From: Exophiala sp. HKRS030
Taxonomy: Eukaryota > Ascomycota > Eurotiomycetes > Chaetothyriales > Herpotrichiellaceae
NCBI GenBank assembly: GCA_023897205.1
Contig: JAHWDD010000003.1
Location: 4,963,665-5,027,664, forward strand
Reading direction: 5' to 3'
DNA length: 64,000 nt
A program made the position numbers and the translations under genes. Below the pieces are notes generated by a model. It was given only the letters and a program-made list of their open reading frames with translations. It ran no database searches and had not been told where the DNA came from. This document shows, piece after piece, positions 56,909 to 64,000 of the stretch (position 1 is the stretch's first letter; each line of letters begins with the position of its first letter).

Positions 56909-57881
56909 TCGAAAAGTGATGTTGACGGTATCGGTACTTGGATACCGTGTGCAGATGCCGTGGTGTGGGCCCTTTGGGATTGAATTTCGAGATTTATTAC
57001 TGCACTGTATGCTGTTGCTCGTCTTGAAACTCTCCCGGATTACGAGTCTGATTCCGATCTTTCCCAAGACCGAATTGTTGAATTTGGTGTTCGATTGTTT
57101 CGTTGCGGACGTAAGATTGAGAAAATAATAATATTTGGGCTTCCGAGAGTAGTAGTTGGGTGTGTTGTTACTCCATAGGACAACGGCAAGTCGTAGTACG
57201 GAGTAGGGAGTATGGGATACGGTCCGGGGACAACACAGGTTCTTTAGCTCTCAGCTCTAAATAAGGGGCGAAGCTCTTCCCCTCTTTGCGCGCCACAGAT
57301 TTAAGCACAAGGACAGAGGGAATGATAAAATACTGTAGGATAGAAATAATCAGAATTAAGGATGCTTTTGTATGTCTTGTACAGAGTATCAAAATAGTAG
57401 TTAACAATCAATAACGGGATGGAGGATTCACTTGCCGGTACGGAGTAACCTGTTTGTCTAGCATGTCTGGAACTACGACTACGGGACTGCCTTTCAGGCT
57501 TTCAAGGGGTGCGGTAAGCAGAGAGAACGAGAGAGAGACTGCGTGGAGGGAACTCTGGGTTGGGTGTGTGTGGAGGTGGGGCTGACGAGGCTGGGGGCAT
57601 ACAATATGCATATTTCTCATCCCCCAGGCATTGGTTATACTCTCAGTGCGACACTTATCGACTTGCCGTCTAGGCCTCTGATATCGGCTCTTCGGAGCCA
57701 AGATGACACTCCCTCCTACAGTACAATAATACGAGTTACCTGGCCACGGGGCAATGGCGGATAATGCGAACCCAACAACCTGGTGGAGCCACGGAGGATC
57801 AATCAAGCCCCGGAGGCCCAGAGTGGCGCCCCTTATGACTTACGGCAGTTGTTGTCGGACTCTCCCAGCAAGTCACTTGAG

Positions 57882-57887
57882 CCTCGG
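57882..57887 (+). promoter_or_regulatory. CCTCGG, possible FarA/FarB/Ctf1 site
   Basis: Second fatty-acid-response core in the same spacer, about 370 bp upstream of the thiolase start. Confidence 0.4.
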
Positions 57888-58254
57888 CATCTTCGTGAAG
57901 ATCTGGAGTACGAGTTACAACACTGGTAGTTGGTTTAGTGGCGAGTGAAAAGTGATCCAACAACACAAACAACCATTCCCGAACGTGATCATTTTTCATA
58001 TTCTCGGTGTGATCTGGTGTACAGTAAGAGTTACTTCGGCCATAGATCGCTAATATTGTACGGAATACAGAACAGTTTGATTATTTATCAAAAAATACCT
58101 CGAACACCATCTTTTCAACTCATATTCCTCGCCTACTCCCATACTTTCCTCATCTCTCTTCACCCGCCTGCATCCATCTGTACGGTAACGATATATACTC
58201 TTTGTACCATCTTGACAGAGATACATATTTTATTACCAGCAAAATAACGCAAAA

Positions 58255-59735
58255 ATGAGTGCTCAACAACGACTCCAGAACATCTCTGGACACATCAATT
58301 CCAGCGCCACCACGACACAATCACCCGGACTAAAAAAGATTCTCGAAAAGAATCCAGATGATATTGTATGTTTTGATTGTTTGATTGATTTCGAAACAGC
58401 TTCCCTTGTGGCTCCGCCATGGAACCACCTCACCCTCATCTCATCCATCGTCCAATTCCCTCCACGTTCACTTTCTTTTTTTTTTATTTCCAGTGCTAAC
58501 AGGATCGCAAAAGGTAATCACTTGCGCGACACGTACACCACTCACCAAAGCCCGCAAAGGTGGACTCAAGGACACGCCGTCGGACGAACTACTCATCCAC
58601 GTCCTCAAGGCTCTCAAGACGAAGTCCGGAATCGACCCGGCCAAGGTCGACGACGTTTGCATAGGCAACGTGCTGACGCCGGCCCCCGGTTTCGGGGCTC
58701 GCAGCGCGGTGTTGGCCGCGGGCTTCCCCGTCTCGACGGCCTCCAACGTCGTGTCCCGCTTCTGCTCGTCGGGCCTGTTGTCGATCCAGACGGTGGCCGG
58801 GAACATCGCGACGGGCTCCATCGAGGTGGGGGTGGCCGTGGGCTGCGAGAGCATGTCGACCAACAAGGACGCCCCTCCCCCGATGAGCGAGATGATCATG
58901 AACCACCCCGTGGCCAGGGACAACGTCATGCCGATGGGCTGGACGAGCGAGAACGTCGCCAGGGACTTCCACGTCCCCCGCGAGAGCCAGGACAGGTACG
59001 CCGAAATGTCGCACGCCCGGGCCGCCCGGGCCCAGGACCGAGGGTGGTCGGCCGACGAAATCAGCCCCGTCACCACTCGCTGGGTCGACCCGAAGACCAA
59101 CGAGACCAAGACGGTCACCGTCGACCGGGACGACGGCATCCGAGCCAACACGACCTACGAAGCCTTGTCCAAGATTCGGTCCGCCTTCCCCCAGTGGGGT
59201 CCCACCACCACCGGGGGCAACGCCAGTCAAATCACCGACGGCGCCGCCGCCGTGCTGATGATGAAACGGTCCACGGCCGAGAAACTCGGCCAACCCATCA
59301 TCGCAAAGTACGTCAAGAGTACCGTCGTCGGGTTGGAACCTAGGATCATGGGCATCGGGCCCAGTCTGGCCATCCCCAAGGTCCTGGACTTGACCGGCTT
59401 GTCCACAGAAGACGTCGACCTCTTCGAGATCAACGAGGCGTTCGCCAGCATGTACGTTTACTGTGTCGAGAAATTGGGATTGGATATCGAAAAGGTCAAT
59501 GTCCGGGGTGGTGCTATCGCCATCGGGTTAGTATTGAGTTCTCTCCACCTTCTTTGTATCGATCCTTGTTACTGACATTACTCCTCCAAGACACCCCCTG
59601 GGTTGTACGGGTACGAGACAAGTGGTTACGGTCTTGTCGGAATTGAAACGTAGAAAGCAAAAGGTGGCGGTCACCAGTATGTGCGTGGGTACCGGTATGG
59701 GTATGGCTGGTGTTTTTGTTTCGGAGGAATCATGA
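58255..59735 (+). CDS. peroxisomal 3-ketoacyl-CoA thiolase (PTS2)
   Basis: Last step of peroxisomal beta-oxidation: cleaves 3-ketoacyl-CoA with CoA to acetyl-CoA and a shortened acyl-CoA (Pot1/Fox3 family). Exons 58255-58365, 58514-59526 and 59591-59735 give 422 residues. The N-terminus carries RLQNISGHI, a PTS2 nonapeptide (yeast Pot1 has a closely similar one). Catalytic features: the nucleophile C121 in SRFCSSGL, NEAFAS, the GHPLGCTG His-containing motif created at the exon 2-3 junction, and CVGTGMG with the second Cys. The 148-nt first intron separates the targeting peptide from the enzyme core. Exon 2 is extremely G/C-rich at third positions, so open frames on other frames are shadows. 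Confidence 0.94.
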
Positions 59736-59954
59736 TATACTAAGACCAATAAACCACATGAGAACGTATCGGGGGTATAGGGAAATGAATAATATTGACT
59801 TTGAATCATGATACATTTCCAAGGGTCAAGGAAATTTGAATTGCTCTGGAGACTATTAAAGACCAACGTCGTATCATGAGGTTCATCATTCATCCATCAT
59901 CCCTCGATGAATGAATAGTCAGTCTCATTTTTTTGGGGATCCGTCTTCCCATTC

Positions 59955-60957
59955 TCATTTTCCATTACCATAAAATTGTTCCTTTTTCATTTGCATTTCA
60001 TCATCAGCGACACCAATAGTGGCAAAATACTAGTGTACGTTATCATCAGCGTCAATCTTACTCCTAGGAATTTTGATTTCTTTTGAAAGGAAAAGGAAGA
60101 AATGCCATCTTCGGGACAAGACACTCACGGCCATGGCTCTCCTGTTGGCTTCTGGATTCATCGGTTTCCCTGCCTCACCCAATTGAGCCAACAGCTTGAA
60201 ATAGTTGATGTAAAAGGCAGGAGTATAAGTGTTGAAGAATTTGGCCTCTTCGTCGTACGGGTTCGAAAATGTGTGAGGACTTCTCGGTGGGACAGTAACA
60301 TAATCACCCAATTTCGCATCCACAGTTTGACCGTTGAGTGCGTGGAAACGAAGTGTACCTTTTGTCACCAAAAATGTTTCGTCGTGCTAAAAACGAAGAT
60401 GTTAGAAGAGTGTCATAAATGGTGATGTATCAGGGCCAGTGGACCGGTGGTAGGTGTATAGGTGTATTGGCCATGGAGATCCATTGAGGAATGATGCTGG
60501 CCAAGTAAAAACTCACCATTTCATGCCAATGAGGTGGAGGACTAAAAAGTCGTACAAAGAAAGATATCATGGTCAGTCAGAGTCATCACCACCACAACAT
60601 GATCCAGCAAAAAAAAATCAAGTCATTCCTTTCTCATGTACTTGCACTTTGTACCTTTGGAATCTAGATTGAAGGAAAAGGCTTCAAAACTCACCCAGAA
60701 GTATGTGGTGGTACAGTAAATTCGGCCGAACCTATACGATTGCTTTTCGAGGCAAGACAAATTGCGTCAACATCGAACATCAACGACGAAACCAATCATC
60801 TCTTTGTGTGCCTTGACCGACATGGGATAGCAGAGATTGTAGCCACTCACTCTGTTCTCGACCCGTCCTCCATGATTCGAATGGTGATTGTACCGACTTT
60901 GAAAGTCTCACCTGATGTGGCGGGGACAAAATTGATGGGTACGTTTGGAGTTTCCAT
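59955..60957 (-). CDS. small cupin-domain protein (quercetin-dioxygenase-like)
   Basis: Single-domain cupin, 170 residues, from five exons (60957-60851, 60742-60695, 60541-60517, 60386-60129, 60029-59955); introns 99-153 nt. The metal-binding motif PPPHWHEMHDETF supplies two His and one Glu, and VPPRSPHTFSNP the last His. Notably a 25-nt exon encodes just PPPHWHEM. It ends with ATIGVADDEMQMKKEQFYGNGK. Related fungal proteins are annotated as quercetin 2,3-dioxygenase-like or isomerase-like cupins; reaction unknown. Cytosolic by lack of signals. Same strand as the beta-glucosidase upstream, so the two may be co-regulated. Confidence 0.85.
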
Positions 60958-61531
60958 TGTTCTTGCTTGAAGTCGATGATTTTGGCCAAAAAAGTCTTGA
61001 ATCAATCGTCGGCACTTCTTCGCTGATGACCCTACCAACAGGACCGTGGCTGTATTCGATTCTTATACGACTTGGGTTCTTACACTCTCCCTCTCTCGTA
61101 GTTAGTACTCTGTAAGAGTTGGTGGTTGTCGGAATCTAGATTCGCCGATTTGTCCGGAGATAGCAGCTAGAAAGAGCGATTTCAGATACCAAAAAGAGCT
61201 TAGGCGACTTCACATTAGTCAATTCATCTTTGTCACTTCCAGCTCAGCCCGACACAGAACACAGTACATCTTCACACATCTTCACCCTCTTGTCTTTCAT
61301 CCAGACATTCCTCTGACGGTTACGAATAGGGGAAAGATAGATACCCAAGGTAATCCGTATTCTTTCATGTCCAGAAATTCCTATCCTGAATCTAAGAACA
61401 ACCTCCGGTGATGCCAAATAACCCTCAAAGATAACGTCAATCATTCTTCTTCCATCCCCCAAAACAGGACATGGCATATTCTGTGTCGTATCAGACCTGG
61501 TTGTGTCGTAAATGTCATGTCATGTCATCTA
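60958..61531. promoter_or_regulatory. cupin promoter region
   Basis: 0.57 kb between the beta-glucosidase stop and the cupin start, same strand. Nothing recognised. Confidence 0.4.

Positions 61532-64000
<2,469 letters not shown>

Larger units (their letters stand above)
56614..58254. promoter_or_regulatory. divergent promoter, acyl-CoA synthetase / thiolase
   Basis: 1.64 kb shared by two peroxisomal beta-oxidation genes. Holds an AT microsatellite, two TACGGAGTA motifs (57197, 57439) and two CCTCGG elements (56903, 57882). A TATATA run at about 58192 lies some 60 bp upstream of the thiolase start. No gene seen. Confidence 0.5.

Noticed and set aside
58255..59343. Long open frames in other phases and antisense across the thiolase gene
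   Set aside because: Arg/Gly/His/Pro-rich products with no domains; they result from strong third-position G/C bias. The thiolase frame has every catalytic motif.

Overview
This window is nuclear DNA of a filamentous ascomycete (Pezizomycotina). The genes are split by short introns (mostly 44-150 nt, GT-AG, several with a CTAAC-type branch point). Fungus-specific families are present: Zn2Cys6/MHR transcription factor, SUR7/PalI membrane protein, DHA1 transporter, sterol C-14 reductase, CYP57-like P450. No bacterial-style operon, tRNA or rRNA was seen. I rebuilt 23 protein genes by reading splice sites; every rebuilt CDS is a multiple of three. They cover about 38 kb, leaving roughly 26 kb intergenic. 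Class-level placement is not certain; a member of the Eurotiomycetes/Chaetothyriales would fit but was not tested.

Layout. 0-24 kb: cysteine dioxygenase (-), DRG1-type GTPase (+), a CENP-B/ABP1-like DNA-binding protein (+) isolated between two very long gene-free stretches of 3.9 and 4.7 kb, a PXA/nexin-C protein (-) with a 2.1 kb intron, a nucleoside hydrolase (+) with an 8-nt exon, and tRNA adenosine deaminase Tad1 (-). 23-34 kb: a large Zn2Cys6 regulator (+), an Mrl1-like mannose-6-phosphate-receptor protein (-), sterol C-14 reductase Erg24 (+) and a DHA1 MFS transporter (+). 34-46 kb: a catabolic block with SDR (-), 4-coumarate:CoA-ligase-like acyl-CoA ligase with C-terminal AKL (-), CoA-transferase III / alpha-methylacyl-CoA racemase (+), P450 (-) and P450 (+), arranged as two divergent promoter pairs. 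46-54 kb: glutamine amidotransferase, SUR7-like protein, Rogdi/Rav2-like protein and a disordered protein of unknown function. 54-64 kb: a FAT1-type very-long-chain acyl-CoA synthetase with C-terminal AKL (-) divergent from a PTS2-bearing 3-ketoacyl-CoA thiolase (+), then a cupin (-) and a GH1 beta-glucosidase (-).

Taken together, the P450s, SDR, two CoA ligases, racemase and thiolase could form a peroxisomal side-chain or branched-chain acyl degradation route: oxidise, activate, epimerise, cleave. The beta-glucosidase and cupin might feed it from glycosylated or aromatic substrates. That functional link is inference; the individual family calls and targeting signals are read from the sequence. 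No acyl-CoA oxidase or multifunctional enzyme is in the window.

A second signal is a 9-base motif, TACTCCGTA (reverse TACGGAGTA). I found it at least 14 times, all in non-coding DNA, against about 0.5 expected by chance, and three pairs form inverted repeats 195-248 bp apart.
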